Shown piece after piece: positions 30,818-43,440 of a stretch of 64,000 nucleotides of DNA. The notes beneath the pieces are model-generated. The model was not told the origin of the DNA and searched no databases. It was given only the letters and a program-made list of their open reading frames with translations. Position numbers and translations under genes: made by a program. The stretch's first letter is position 1. The number at the start of each line of letters is the position of its first letter. Origin of the DNA: Nemertoderma westbladi (lineage: Eukaryota; Xenacoelomorpha; Nemertodermatida; Nemertodermatidae); NCBI GenBank assembly GCA_032718475.1, contig JAUCBJ010007231.1, forward strand, positions 1 to 64,000, written 5' to 3'.

Positions 30818-31292
30818 CTAGAAAGCCAGCAAGCTGGCTTTAAACGAACCCACCCCTCAAACCAGTACACTGAGTGAGCGAAAATGAAAATACGAAAATT
30901 GTCATCAACTCAACGATAGAAACACCAGCTGCTGGTACTCATGTGGGCCTAGTAAGCTACTACTATTTATTGAATGGATAGGCCCAAACTGCAGAGAAGT
31001 ATATTACTTGCCAAATTTATTACTCTGTCACTCTAACTAACCCAGACAGTAATCAAACATCAACTGTAAGTTTGTATAATGTATTACCCCGCCAGGTGAA
31101 TAGGTATTCCCAGTGAATCCTATTGCTATTGGAATATCTATAAGGTTACTGCTATAAGCTCACTGCTATGTTAGGTGGGATGCCAGCAGATTGAATTGTA
31201 AGCACTGGGCCGTTCAATTGTTTTATAGGTGTGATGGTTGATGATAATGAATGAGGAGGCTCCTAATAGCCAGCTTGCTGGCTTTTCTAGTT
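30818..31292. mobile_element. MITE-like element with palindromic 22-bp inverted ends
   Basis: The left end (ctagaaagccagcaagctggct, about 30818) is the inverse of the right end (agccagcttgctggcttttctag, about 31269-31291), with one extra A. Each end is itself palindromic around agccagc-aa-gctggct. The 475 bp between have no coding potential. Target duplication is uncertain, with CTAG at both borders. Confidence 0.6.
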
Positions 31293-32164
31293 GTATCATA
31301 TTATTCTGCAACCAATATTTTACTCTTTTAAACGAATTTGTGCGTTTTTTGCCGGACTAACAAATTTTGGCGACGTTTTCTGCGAGATTAGTGATATTTG
31401 AAAAGATTCTAAGGCTCAAATATGTTGCTCAAATGACTGAATAGCCCAAATAAAAAAGTTGGTGCATACTCGACGAGTTGAAATCGGTGATTTTTCAGTA
31501 ACCCCGTGATCGAAACGCCACAAAAAATATACAGTCTTGTGCGCAACCAAAATTTAAGGAGAGTTTGTTATTAAAATTTTTGCGTACCTGCTTGAGTTTT
31601 TGAGATATTGGATGGTTATACACACATAACCAAACCACATAGTGTTTTTGAACGGCTCAACTCTTGACAAGAACTACCCTGGCCTATTAATAGGCAGGTT
31701 CGTTATCATGATTTTATTTTATTTTATTATTAGATTTCACTATTCTGAATCTTATTGAGAAAAAGATGGCCTTTTACATAGGCACAAAATGAAAAAAATG
31801 GTCACCAGCAATCTCGAGCAGATTGTAATAGAATATATTTCAAAAGCACCAGCTCATTGTATTTATCGTATTGTAGTCGCATTTATTGTTGCAATTTTTA
31901 TAAATACCAATGTTGTCAACTAAACACATAATCTAATAATAATCTATTATTGTCTCTGAATAACTACACGTAGTACATATCTCTCACATTTATCAGCTTA
32001 AATTTTTCGTGTTAGCCCCAAGTTATCCACGAACCCTCTCAAAATTGGGAATTATTCAATTAACAAATAAATTCAAAAAGTAACCAATATTTTTAAAAAC
32101 GGTTTTCACTATTACGAAGACAACATATTTTAGGAAATTGTAACATTTCAGAGATACAATTAAA
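31293..32164. other. AT-rich, nothing recognised
   Basis: No reading frame or repeat of note before the satellite. Confidence 0.4.
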
Positions 32165-35100
32165 ATACTACCAAGGTAGGGTGCTGTCATATTGACCCAC
32201 GGTTCGATATTAATACTACCGAGGAGGGTGCTGTCATATTGACCCACGGTTCGATATTAATACTACCAAGGTAGGGTGCTGTCACATTGACCCACGGTTC
32301 GATATTAATACTACCAAGGTAGGGTGCAGTCATATTGACCCACGGTTCGATATTAATACTACCAAGGTAGGGTGCTGTCACATTGACCCACGGTTCGATA
32401 TTAATACTACCAAGGTAGGGTGCAGTCATATTGACCCACGGTTCGATATTAATACTACCGAGGAGGGTGCTGTCATATTGACCCACGGTTCGATATTAAT
32501 ACTACCGAGGAGGGTGCAGTCATATTGACCCACGGTTCGATATTAATACTACCGAGGAGGGTGCAGTCATATTGACCCACGGTTCGATATTAATACTACC
32601 GAGGAGGGTGCAGTCATATTGACCCACGGTTCGATATTAATACTACCGAGGAGGGTGCTGTCATATTGACCCACGGTTCGATATTAATACTACCGAGGAG
32701 GGTGCTGTCATATTGACCCACGGTTCGATATTAATACTACCGAGGAGGGTGCTGTCATATTGACCCACGGTTCGATATTAATACTACCAAGGTAGGGTGC
32801 TGTCATATTGACCCACGGTTCGATATTAATACTACCGGGGAGGGTGCAGTCATATTGACCCACGGTTCGATATTAATACTACCGAGGAGGGTGCTGTCAT
32901 ATTGACCCACGGTTCGATATTAATACTACCGAGGAGGGTGCTGTCATATTGACCCACGGTTCGATATTAATACTACCGAGGAGGGTGCAGTCATATTGAC
33001 CCACGGTTCGATATTAATACTAACAAGGTAGGGTGCAGTCATATTGACCCACGGTTCGATATTAATACTACCAAGGTAGGGTGCTGTCATATTGACCCAC
33101 GGTTCGATATTAATACTACCGAGGAGGGTGCAGTCATATTGACCCACGGTTCGATATTAATACTACCAAGGAGGGTGCTGTCATATTGACCCACGGTTCG
33201 ATATTAATACTACCAAGGAGGGTGCAGTCATATTGACCCACGGTTCGATATTAATACTACCGAGGAGGGTGCTGTCATATTGACCCACGGTTCGATATTA
33301 ATACTACCGAGGAGGGTGCTGTCATATTGACCCACGGTTCGATATTAATACTACCGAGGAGGGTGCTGTCATATTGACCCACGGTTCGATATTAATACTA
33401 CCAAGGAGGGTGCAGTCATATTGACCCACGGTTCGATATTAATACTACCGAGGAGGGTGCTGTCATATTGACCCACGGTTCGATATTAATACTACCAAGG
33501 AGGGTGCAGTCATATTGACCCACGGTTCGATATTAATACTACCGAGGAGGGTGCTGTCATATTGACCCACGGTTCGATATTAATACTACCAAGGAGGGTG
33601 CTGTCATATTGACCCACGGTTCGATATTAATACTACCAAGGAGGGTGCAGTCATATTGACCCACGGTTCGATATTAATACTACCGAGGAGGGTGCTGTCA
33701 TATTGACCCACGGTTCGATATTAATACTACCAAGGTAGGGTGCTGTCATATTGACCCACGGTTCGATATTAATACTACCGAGGAGGGTGCAGTCATATTG
33801 ACCCACGGTTCGATATTAATACTACCGAGTAGGGTGCTGTCATATTGATCCACGGTTCGATATTAATACTACCGAGGAGGGTGCTGTCATATTGACCCAC
33901 GGTTCGATATTAATACTACCGAGGAGGGTGCAGTCATATTGACCCACGGTTCGATATTAATACTACCAAAGAGGGTGCTGTCATATTGACCCACGGTTCG
34001 ATATTAATACTACCAAGGTAGGGTGCTGTCATATTGACCCACGGTTCGATATTAATACTACCGAGGAGGGTGCTGTCATATTGACCCACGGTTCGATATT
34101 AATACTACCGAGGAGGGTGCTTTCATATTGACCCACGGTTCGATATTAATACTACCAAGGAGGGTGCTGTCATATTGACCCACGGTTCGATATTAATACT
34201 ACCGGGAAGGGTGCTGTCATATTGACCCACGGTTCGATATTAATACTACCGGGGAGGGTGCTGTCATATTGACCCACGGTTCGATATTAATACTACCGGG
34301 GAGGGTGCAGTCATATTGACCCACGGTTCGATATTAATACTACCAAGGAGGGTGCTGTCATATTGACCCACGGTTCGATATTAATACTACCGAGGAGGGT
34401 GCAGTCATATTGACCCACGGTTCGATATTAATACTAACAAGGTAGGGTGCAGTCATATTGACCCACGGTTCAATATTAATACTACCGAGGAGGGTGCTGT
34501 CATATTGACCCACGGTTCGATATTAATACTACCGAGGAGGGTGCTGTCATATTGACCCACGGTTCGATATTAATACTACCGAGGAGGGTGCTGTCATATT
34601 GACCCACGGTTCGATATTAATACTACCGAGGAGGGTGCTGTCATATTGACCCACGGTTCGATATTAATACTACCGAGGAGGGTGCTGTCATATTGACCCA
34701 CGGTTCGATATTAATACTACCGAGGAGGGTGCTGTCATATTGACCCACGGTTCGATATTAATACTACCGAGGAGGGTGCTGTCATATTGACCCACGGTTC
34801 GATATTAATACTACCGAGGAGGGTGCTGTCATATTGACCCACGGTTCGATATTAATACTACCGAGGATGGTGCTGTCATATTGACCCACGGTTCGATATT
34901 AATACTACCGAGGAGGGTGCTGTCATATTGACCCACGGTTCGATATTAATACTACCGAGGAGGGTGCTGTCATATTGACCCACGGTTCGATATTAATACT
35001 ACCGAGGAGGGTGCTGTCATATTGACCCACGGTTCGATATTAATACTACCGAGGAGGGTGCTGTCATATTGACCCACGGTTCGATATTAATACTACCGAG

Positions 35101-36860
35101 GAGGGTGCTGTCATATTGACCCACGGTTCGATATTAATACTACCGAGGAGGGTGCTGTCATATTGACCCACGGTTCGATATTAATACTACCGAGGAGGGT
35201 GCTGTCATATTGACCCACGGTTCAATATTAATACTACCGAGGAGGGTGCTGTCATATTGACCCACGGTTCGATATTAATACTACCGAGGAGGGTGCTGTC
35301 ATATTGACCCACGGTTCGATATTAATACTACCGAGGAGGGTGCTGTCATATTGACCCACGGTTCGATATTAATACTACCGGGAAGGGTGCTGTCATATTG
35401 ACCCACGGTTCGATATTAATACTACCGGGGAGGGTGCAGTCATATTGACCCACGGTTCGATATTAATACTACCAAGGAGGGTGCTGTCATATTGACCCAC
35501 GGTTCGATATTAATACTACCGGGGAGGGTGCTGTCATATTGACCCACGGTTCGATATTAATACTACCAAGGAGGGTGCTGTCATATTGACCCACGGTTCG
35601 ATATTAATACTACCGAGGAGGGTGCTGTCATATTGACCCACGGTTCGATATTAATACTACCAAGGTAGGGTGCTGTCATATTGACCCACGGTTCGATATT
35701 AATACTACCGAGGAGGGTGCTGTCATATTGACCCACGGTTCAATATTAATACTACCGAGGAGGGTGCTGTCATATTGACCCACGGTTCGATATTAATACT
35801 ACCGAGGAGGGTGCTGTCATATTGACCCACGGTTCGATATTAATACTACCGAGGAGGGTGCTGTCATATTGACCCACGGTTCGATATTAATACTACCGAG
35901 GAGGGTGCTGTCATATTGACCCACGGTTCGATATTAATACTACCGAGGAGGGTGCTGTCATATTGACCCACGGTTCAATATTAATACTACCGAGGAGGGT
36001 GCTGTCATATTGACCCACGGTTCGCTATAAATACTACCGAGGAGGGTGCTTTCATATTGACCCACGGTTCGATATTAATACTACCAAGGAGGGTGCTGTC
36101 ATATTGACCCACGGTTCGATATTAATACTACCGGGAAGGGTGCTGTCATATTGACCCACGGTTCGATATTAATACTACCGGGGAGGGTGCTGTCATATTG
36201 ACCCACGGTTCGATATTAATACTACCGGGGAGGGTGCAGTCATATTGACCCACGGTTCGATATTAATACTACCAAGGAGGGTGCTGTCATATTGACCCAC
36301 GGTTCGATATTAATACTACCGGGGAGGGTGCTGTCATATTGACCCACGGTTCGATATTAATACTACCAAGGAGGGTGCTGTCATATTGACCCACGGTTCG
36401 ATATTAATACTACCGAGGAGGGTGCTGTCATATTGACCCACGGTTCGATATTAATACTACCAAGGTAGGGTGCTGTCATATTGACCCACGGTTCGATATT
36501 AATACTACCAAGGTAGGGTGCAGTCATATTGACCCACAGTTCGATATTAATACTACCAAGGTAGGGTGCTGTCATATTGACCCACGGTTCGATATTAATA
36601 CTACCAAGGTAGGGTGCAGTCATATTGACCCACGGTTCGATATTAATACTACCAAGGTAGGGTGCTGTCATATTGACCCACGGTTCGATATTAATACTAC
36701 CAAGGTAGGGTGCAGTCATATTGACCCACGGTTCGATATTAATACTACCAAGGTAGGGTGCTGTCATATTGACCCACGGTTCGATATTAATACTACCGGG
36801 GAGGGTGCAGTCATATTGACCCACGGTTCGATATTAATACTACCGAGGAGGGTGCTGTCA
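32165..36860. repeat. 47/48-bp satellite, ~100 copies, 4.7 kb
   Basis: The core unit is tattaatactaccgaggagg, gtg, ctgtcatattgacccacgg, ttcga (47 bp). A variant with accaaggtaggg is 48 bp. Other variants: ctgtca or cagtca; gagg, aagg, gggg or gggaagg. The 48-bp variant is 16 codons, so runs of it give minus-strand open frames (SINIEPWVNMTAPYLG) where it is consecutive (36381-36824, 32187-32486); 47-bp units break the frame. Variant strings repeat at long range (see findings). Confidence 0.97.
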
Positions 36861-37255
36861 ATGTTCGATATTAAGCTGTTATTATATTAACTCTAATTAT
36901 TATCCGCTTTTGTTGTATTTTGGCCTTCTGTATTAACTTGATTGATTGATTGATTGATTTATTACTTAGTTTATTTTCTAAGAATTACATCATCATTACT
37001 TACCACTGTTAGGTGATGTAACTTTGATGTAACTTTGATGTAACTTTGACATATCCTTCTGTTACAATATAATTATGTGCATTTACCACATTACCACTCT
37101 ATGACCCGGTTTAACTTATTTTCATATTTTACTAACTATCCGCCCCATAATATATTTATCGTTGTCACCTTTCGTTGTATTAATATATTATATTACCTCA
37201 TATATTAAATTTACGCCCGCGGCGACCTGCATTGCTATAATGTTATTTTCCGAGG
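36861..37255. repeat. Simple repeats: (GATT)n and a 12-bp triplet
   Basis: gattgattgattgattgat at about 36940-36960 and three copies of gatgtaacttt(t) at 37013-37050. Otherwise AT-rich. Confidence 0.75.
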
Positions 37256-37261
37256 TACAGA

Positions 37262-37735
37262 GTTTGTACTAGACTAAGTTTCAACTGTTGTATACCAACC
37301 TAGAAGTAGTGTTGTACTGGACTAAGTTTCAACTGTTAGTTGTATACCAACCTAGCAGTGTTGTACTGGACTAAGTTTCAACTGTTAGTTGTATACCAAC
37401 CTAGCAGTGTTGTACTGGACTAAGTTTCAACTGTTAGTTGTATACCAACCAAGCAGTGTTGTACTGGACTAAGTTTCAACTGTTAGTTGTATACCAACCT
37501 AGCAGTGTTGTACTGGACTAAGTTTCAACTGTTAGTTGTATACCAACCTAGCAGTGTTGTACTGGACTAAGTTTCAACTGTTAGTTGTATACCAACCAAG
37601 CAGTGTTGTACTGGACTAAGTTTCAACTGTTAGTTGTATACCAACCTAGCAGTGTTGTACTGGACTAACCTTCAACTGTTGTATACCAACCTAGCAGTGT
37701 TGTACTGGACTAACCTTCACCTGTTGTATACCAAA
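37262..37735. repeat. 49-bp minisatellite, ~9-10 copies
   Basis: The unit is gtttcaactgttagttgtat, accaacctag, cagtgttgtactggactaa. The edge units are shorter, lacking the gttagtt segment or changed to accttc. Confidence 0.93.
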
Positions 37736-38924
37736 AAATAAACTATTTTATTCTTAATTCGTTACTTTATGGTTTGAATATACCCCAAAATCGAGAAAAA
37801 AAGAAGCACTTTTTTCCCTCGGGAAAAACTATCCTATAGGATTGCATTGATTTTACTTTGTTCCCGGCGAGAAAGCGAAATAAGAAAATGTGAAAATATT
37901 TTTTGTGGAATATCTTAAATTGTATTACAGGAAACAAAAGAGCATCGCCGTAGAAAAGATTTGGACCTAATTTGAATAAAAACCATCCACGCAATCAAAA
38001 GTTACTGTTGGTAGGTATAGTAGTGTCTGTGTGATGGGATCTGAGATGGCGCAGGTGTGTTTTGTGTCGTGTAATGTACGCGTCGCCGCGTTTCAGTGAC
38101 TGCAAAAGGCTGAAAGGCCATAGGCCGATATAACAAAAGAGTTTATAGTTTATCATTGTTAATAATAGCTCATATATATATAGTACCGGTAGTTACAGCA
38201 CAATCAGTATATAGCACTGGCGACGACGGTCAAAACCGTCTATACTTCCACAGTAATTAATAGCCAACTGAACACAATTAATATTGGGTAACGGATTTAT
38301 ACTCACTACATAGAAAGCTTATTACATATTTCTACCTACATGTCGACCTACCAATAGATACGCGTTTACTGGACATGTGCTGCCCTGCTATTGGTTGGTT
38401 TTCTCCCTTTGCCACTCCCTATTTCCTCTGGCCCTATGCTAGCTTCATCCTTTAGATGAGTTGGTAACTATCTGCAAGCTAGCATTATATTGTCCTACAT
38501 TCTTTCTTGGTATGCAATATTATATTGGATATAGGATATTGCATACTTGGCTGTGATTCGTAAATCACTCTGTTCCATATTCTCTGGGAAACATTCTCTG
38601 GGTGGTGTGCAGCAGATGGATTCGCAACAATCTGTGCAGTCCGATCATAATTATCCAATATTGCTTATTAAAAGGTGGGCCCTTTTACTGACGTCATAAA
38701 TATTCTAGAACATGTATTGGCATGAGCCATGAGTTGTATGTAAGCAAGCACTGAGTGTTGTGTACAGTAATTCGAATCCTTGTTCCTTAGCAACGACACA
38801 AACATTCAACTGTTCGTATACAGCATATTACCATATAGGGCTCAGTTTAGGTTATTATTGTCGTACCGGTACATAAGTTGTATTAAAACACCGCTTTAAA
38901 ACACCATTTATTTAAGAATAAAAT
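37736..38924. other. Intergenic, nothing recognised
   Basis: No coding similarity. A 12-bp inverted pair around 38510-38550 (ggtatgcaatat ... atattgcatact) is the only structure noted. Confidence 0.4.
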
Positions 38925-39066
38925 TACGTATTACATGGGATAAAAACGTAGAACATTTTTTTCACAATTATTCTCTCGGATCTTTATTAATCTCGCTTGC
39001 GCTCGGTAGACAAAATACCTCGAGAATAATGAAAAAAGTTCTACTTTTTTCCCATGCAATAAATAA
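38925..39066. repeat. Imperfect ~45-bp inverted repeat (hairpin)
   Basis: attacatgggataaaaacgt, agaacattttttt, and attattctctcgg on the left pair with ctcgagaataatgaaaaaag, ttctacttttttcccatgca on the right; the loop is about 45 bp. It may be a small foldback element. Confidence 0.65.
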
Positions 39067-39349
39067 TTATATTCTGTCAGTCTGTATGATGAACGTTTAT
39101 TTCCCTGTGTACAAAATATACAGTACTATTATTCTGCGGGCGTTTATTTCCCTGGGCTACTTTATTTCCTTTAAGTTTAACAACAAGCATTAATCATAAT
39201 TATGAAAAGTCTGAAAGTAACTGAATGTAAGAAATTATTAATTAGTTCAATAGGAATCACTATCATTATTAGTAAGGTCTTCAACTGTTATTGGCTGATT
39301 TTCCTGATCTCCTTGTTGATCTGGAAGGGGACGGGGGGGGGGGTAGATC

Positions 39350-40135
39350 CAACCATTGGGAATTGTTCATGGCTAAGGTACTGTACACAGAGGACGCCAC
39401 TTGTTTTGCTGTGAGCTACTTTTAATTTTCCAATAAGGAAGTGGTGAAGCTTCTTAGTCCTTCAGTCTATCATCATATATATAATCTTGTACGAGCTGAG
39501 CTGCGGCAGCTTTATAGCTGTGATTTAGATTATCCGAAGTATCTTCAGAATCGTCAGTGAGTTGGACGTGGACCTGTCGCTGCTGATTATTTCCATGCTC
39601 AGCATTATTAACAATATCCTTCTCTACAAGGTGTATTAAGTCCGATTTGATTGAGCTGATGAAAAAGCTTTCAGTTTAAAACGGTGATCGAGAAGTGTAG
39701 CTATGCTATATTCCTTTCCTGTTTCAATATGTATAAAGTGTCCCCTTGGATCAGTACCACCAAAATAACGATCTAGCTGTGTAAACAGTTCATTCATTAT
39801 ATAGTGGGATTGCCTCTGAAATGATATTTCCCATTCGCATCGCAGAGACCTCTGCGACAATAGACAATAGATCCTGCACTTTCTTGATAGTGGGCCAGTC
39901 GGTGTTTGTTAGACCACGAACCATCTTTTCAGGATTACTGTCATAATATTCAAGTAAGGCATGCTGGATATGAGTTTTCTCGTGGTTAAATCTACTAAGC
40001 ATAACATTTATGGTACTACATCGGGTGTCTTCATCTAAATTGAGACATAGTTCTTCAGAACCCCTTTCCCTTTGGGCCTTGCACAATTCCTCTTTCGCTA
40101 AACAACTGCTACGAAACAATTTTACTACATCTCAG
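39350..40135 (-). pseudogene. hAT-family transposase relic (ZBED-like)
   Basis: Read from 40135 down: VVKLFRSSCLAKEELCKAQR, then DEDTRCSTINVMLSRFNHEK (the TRWNST-type block of hAT transposases), ALLEYYDSNPEKMVRGLTNTDW, IKKVQDLLSIVAEVSAM, SEAIPLYNE. After a frame change ELFTQLDRYFGGTDPRG and SIATLLDHRFKLKAF (the LDPRFK block) follow, then PLPYWKIKSSSQQNKWRPLC at about 39370-39440, the C-terminal dimerisation motif region. Several stops; no terminal inverted repeats were found. Frames 39790-40119 and 39636-39860 are the longest parts. Confidence 0.78.
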
Positions 40136-40320
40136 ATGATTTCGTTTGTGATGGAGAAATTTATATTGATAATTACGTAGCTTTACATAAGGATAGGGAC
40201 AGATACGGTGGTGGTGTCTGTACTTACTTACATTCGATGTGATTTAGCTTTTAATCGTAGGGAAGATTTAGAGACTTGTAACGAGGTTTTACTGGTGGAA
40301 CTTTTACTTCCTAAAACTAA
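40126..40320 (+). pseudogene. LINE-C endonuclease, first part
   Basis: ISDDFVCDGEIYIDNYVALH, KDRDRYGGGVCTYLHS, a stop, then REDLETCNEVLLVELLLPKT. The RYGGGVC...Y block and the VELLLPK strand are typical of CR1/jockey endonucleases. It breaks at LLLPKT and continues at 41565 with PILIGTLYRP. The first domain quarter is missing or replaced by the hAT relic. Confidence 0.75.
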
Positions 40321-41141
40321 TTGACAGCTGACGAGCTTCATAGCACCTTACTGGGTATTGAAGCTGCAGTAAATAGTAGACCTCTAACATGCGTCACTGA
40401 TGACGCAAGTGATTTACATTCACCATTGACACCAAGTCACTTCCTAGTAGGTAAACGTCTTTGTACGCTGGTTGATGCGTCTGTACGTGTAACCATACCA
40501 CTTACTTCTAAAACTAAATTAAGAAACCGAGCACGATATCAAGAGATAATTAAAAACGAGTGTCAATGGCGTTCAGAATACATCAAAGAATTAGGTTCTC
40601 AAAAAGTAGGTGTTTCAATGTTTTGTTTCAATGTTTCAATGTTTATTTTTACCCTTCAAATAATAATTCAAAATAACAATAACTCAGTATAAAATAGAAA
40701 TTAACATGAATACATACTATATATGGTAAGGTGACATTTGCATCCTACATTCTGAAAGTTTGCCACGCTGCATGTTGAAACTTTGCCAGATAGAAAAACT
40801 TATGGTATCACGGGATGGCCATATACGGTCTGCTCGTATCTGAGTCACCCCTAGAGGGAAAGGAGCTACATCTCTAAATCGATCATTGCGTCAACTCATT
40901 CCTCTAGAAATCCAAGAATAAAATGTGTATATTTATGTGTTTACTTACTTATTCAATTTTTTAGAAAATTTTAGGTTACGGACAGTACTTAATGACGTTT
41001 TAGATACTGTAGTTTCAATTTTGTTTATTAATGACACAACATTGCTAAGATGGTTGATTTACAACAGTACTGCTTATACACACACCACTCACATCCACAA
41101 AAGGGGGACCGTTGGGTGTAGACTGTTGTCTACGGGGGGAG
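40321..41141 (+). mobile_element. BEL/Pao retrotransposon remnant: integrase end and C-terminal domain
   Basis: An open frame (40321-40692) reads LHSTLLGIEAAVNSRPLTCV, then SPLTPSHFLVGKRLCTL and RNRARYQEIIKNECQWRSEYIKEL: the integrase end (IEA.lNSRPLT, LTPsHFL.G) and following domain of BEL/Pao pol. After a short repeat-like gap (tgtttcaatgtttcaatg), 40720-40920 reads GDICILHSESLPRCMLKLCQ, EKLMVSRDGHIRSARI, LRQLIPLEIQE, the C-terminal module of BEL/Pao pol. All 5' parts are missing. Confidence 0.82.
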
Positions 41142-41564
41142 TGTTATAGAATAAGCTATATTTATAAATTAGCACCCTCGCAAATATTGTGTTACTGTAT
41201 GTAGTGCGTACAGTACAAAAGGGGAATTTTGTGTTTTTAGTTTTATATATATACTGTATGTGTTGTGATTTACGCGTTTACTGGTACTACAATTAGTTGT
41301 CATGTTGCAATCTGTTGTCACGGTTTATGTTACAGTGTTAGTACTTGTCTGTCCGTTAACAATGTCTGCAACGCATACCGCAGTACAACAGTACAGTGCA
41401 GCTGTGATATTGCTACTGCATTTACTGTAACACGGTCTGATTCACTAACTGTATTCGATTTAATTGTACGTTTAAACTGCAATTATTGTAACAAGTGACA
41501 GATTGAAGGAGAAACTTTCCTTTTTTGCACCCGAACCCAATGGAATAGAACCAATTCCACAACA
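41142..41564 (+). repeat. Probable 3' LTR of the BEL/Pao remnant
   Basis: 423 bp starting TGTTATAGAATAAGC, right after a polypurine tract (acggggggag), and ending CCACAACA. The host LINE protein resumes at the next codon (CCT ATT TTA ATC GGC: PILIG), which fixes the right border. There is no second LTR to compare, because the 5' part is gone. Confidence 0.72.
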
Positions 41565-41939
41565 CCTATTTTAATCGGCACCTTATATCGGCCCCGATTT
41601 TGATATCTGTTACCATCACAAAGCATCCCCCATCTGTAAACAGTACCAAAGTATTTTAAATTTGTTTGGTTTAAAACAAATTATTTGAGATTCTACCATA
41701 ATTACCAGTAAAACTTCTACTTTACTAGATCACATCCTTTGTAATAATACCGATATTATTTCTCAATCTGGGGTTTTACCTATAGGTCTAAGCGATCACT
41801 TTATAGTTTTTTGCACAAGAAAGACACAAAAATCTTTTTTCGGCGATCATAAAACAGTAACAGTTAGGTCTATGAATAATTACAGCAAGGAACGCTTTTT
41901 AAGTTTGTTAGTTAATTCTGACTGGGAACCCTGTTTTAA
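41565..41939 (+). pseudogene. LINE-C endonuclease, second part
   Basis: PILIGTLYRP begins it; later, after frame damage, GLKQII, TSKTSTLLDHILCNNTDIIS, QSGVLPIGLSDHFIVFCTRK and NSDWEPCFK. STLLDHI and GLSDHFIVF are the catalytic DH region of the endonuclease. The frame ends inside TTT-AAG at the TTAA site and continues after the inserted element with AADIINLAYTVF. Confidence 0.82.
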
Positions 41940-42659
41940 GGGGGGAGGGGGGGGGGGGGGGGTACACCCCCCTATGGACCATTTTTGCAAATGGCTATAA
42001 TTTCTGCTTGTGTGTAGTTTTGTATATTTTATACCTTTCGGGGGATTAACATATGGCCAAAGATTGGGTTCAAACAAAATTGTCAAATTTGCGTCGCCCT
42101 CTAGCGGCCACCAGCGAAATTGTTAATTTCACTAAAAACACTACTACTCTCACAATTTTGGGTGAAAATTTTCGAAACTTGGATTTTCTGAATCAGCATC
42201 CTCGGCTCCACAAAACTTATCCTTTACATTTTTTATTTAGGTCTTAAATATTTTTAAATATTATTAACTAATATTAATTATTATTTAATAGATATTAACT
42301 AATTTCAAGAAATTAATATGGCACAATTCAAAATTCTAACCGATAACTTTTGATCAAAACCCGAAAAGAAATCAAACAAAAAAAAAATTTCGAAAATTGG
42401 TTAAGAAATGGCTGAGTAGTAGTATTTTGAATGTGAAAAATACAATTCCGAGATAAACGCATTTAAAGTTTAAGAACAATATATTTCAAATGTTCCCGCT
42501 ATTTTCAGTACTGGTATCTCCTTTTCTTTTCCCATTGGTTATCCCCTATCCATATTTTGTGATTTTTCAATGGATTTCATGAAATTTGGTTCAAAAAAAC
42601 CCCTACCCACTTTTAACAACCTGTTTAAATAATTTTAGAGTGCTTGCCAAAAAACACTT

Positions 42660-43035
42660 CGCGCAGCACGTGAACAAATTTCATTTTGGCGTATTAATTT
42701 GATCGCATACTATTTCATCATTTAGTAATAAATAGTCATGGAATAATGAGACAACCTTAAGAAACATTCAAAATTATATAAAAAATTCCACATAATTTTA
42801 TAATAAGCCTTTACACAGAACATTAAGGTTTGCTCAGCACGTGAAACCTTCGCGCAGCACGTGAGACATTTGCGCAGCAGGTGAAGGTTTCACGTAGCAC
42901 TTAAATTCTTCACAATGCACGTTAATTAATCGAGCACCTCGGAAAGCTTTTTATTTTGATCAGAATGAGAAGCCTTCACGCGGCACATGAAAAGTTCATG
43001 CAGCACATGAAGACTTCGCGCAGCACGTGAATTAT
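42660..43035. repeat. Degenerate gcagcacgtgaa repeat cluster
   Basis: The motif (c)gcagcacgtgaa occurs intact or with one change at about 42661, 42836, 42854, 42876, 42900 (inverted-like cacgtagcac), 42978, 42995 and 43018. Several copies contain the palindrome CACGTG (E-box core). The spacing is irregular, about 18-22 bp where dense. Confidence 0.65.
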
Positions 43036-43234
43036 TCTCGCCTGCGGAATTAAAAAAAAATAAGTTTATGGTTGTTTCCCAGAATTATTATTACTAGCTA
43101 TTGTTATATGATGGTTCACATTTGTTATTACTAGTAGACAACAAGTCCATTAGACAACTGTTCAATATGTAATACAAAACTCACAAATATCTATTAAATA
43201 TATATTAATAAAAATTTGACGGAGATGTTGACAG

Positions 43235-43440
43235 ACTGACAGACATACAAACAGACAGACAGACAGACAGACAAACTGAGAGACAGACTGATATACAGAC
43301 ATACAGTAGTGATTAGATAATTCCAAATATGAAAACAGACATCGACATTAAGAAAAATCCTAACAGCAAACATTTCAGATTGCTTATTTTATGCCCTTTT
43401 CAATATTTCGATGGACAGACAGACAGACATACAGACGGAA
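43235..43440. repeat. (GACA)n microsatellite, two blocks
   Basis: acagacagacagacagacag at 43248-43275 and a shorter block at 43412-43437, joined by acag/atacag-rich sequence. Confidence 0.85.

Noticed and set aside
32056-36824. Minus-strand open frames with repeated SINIEPWVNMTAPYLG
   Set aside because: They appear only where 48-bp units are consecutive and stop at each 47-bp unit, so they are a by-product of satellite unit length.
32165-36860. CRISPR array
   Set aside because: Direct repeats lie head to tail with no unique spacers, in a eukaryotic context without cas genes.
41265-41498. Cysteine-rich small ORF
   Set aside because: It lies entirely within the probable BEL/Pao LTR and has no signal peptide pattern or spacing that supports a secreted peptide.
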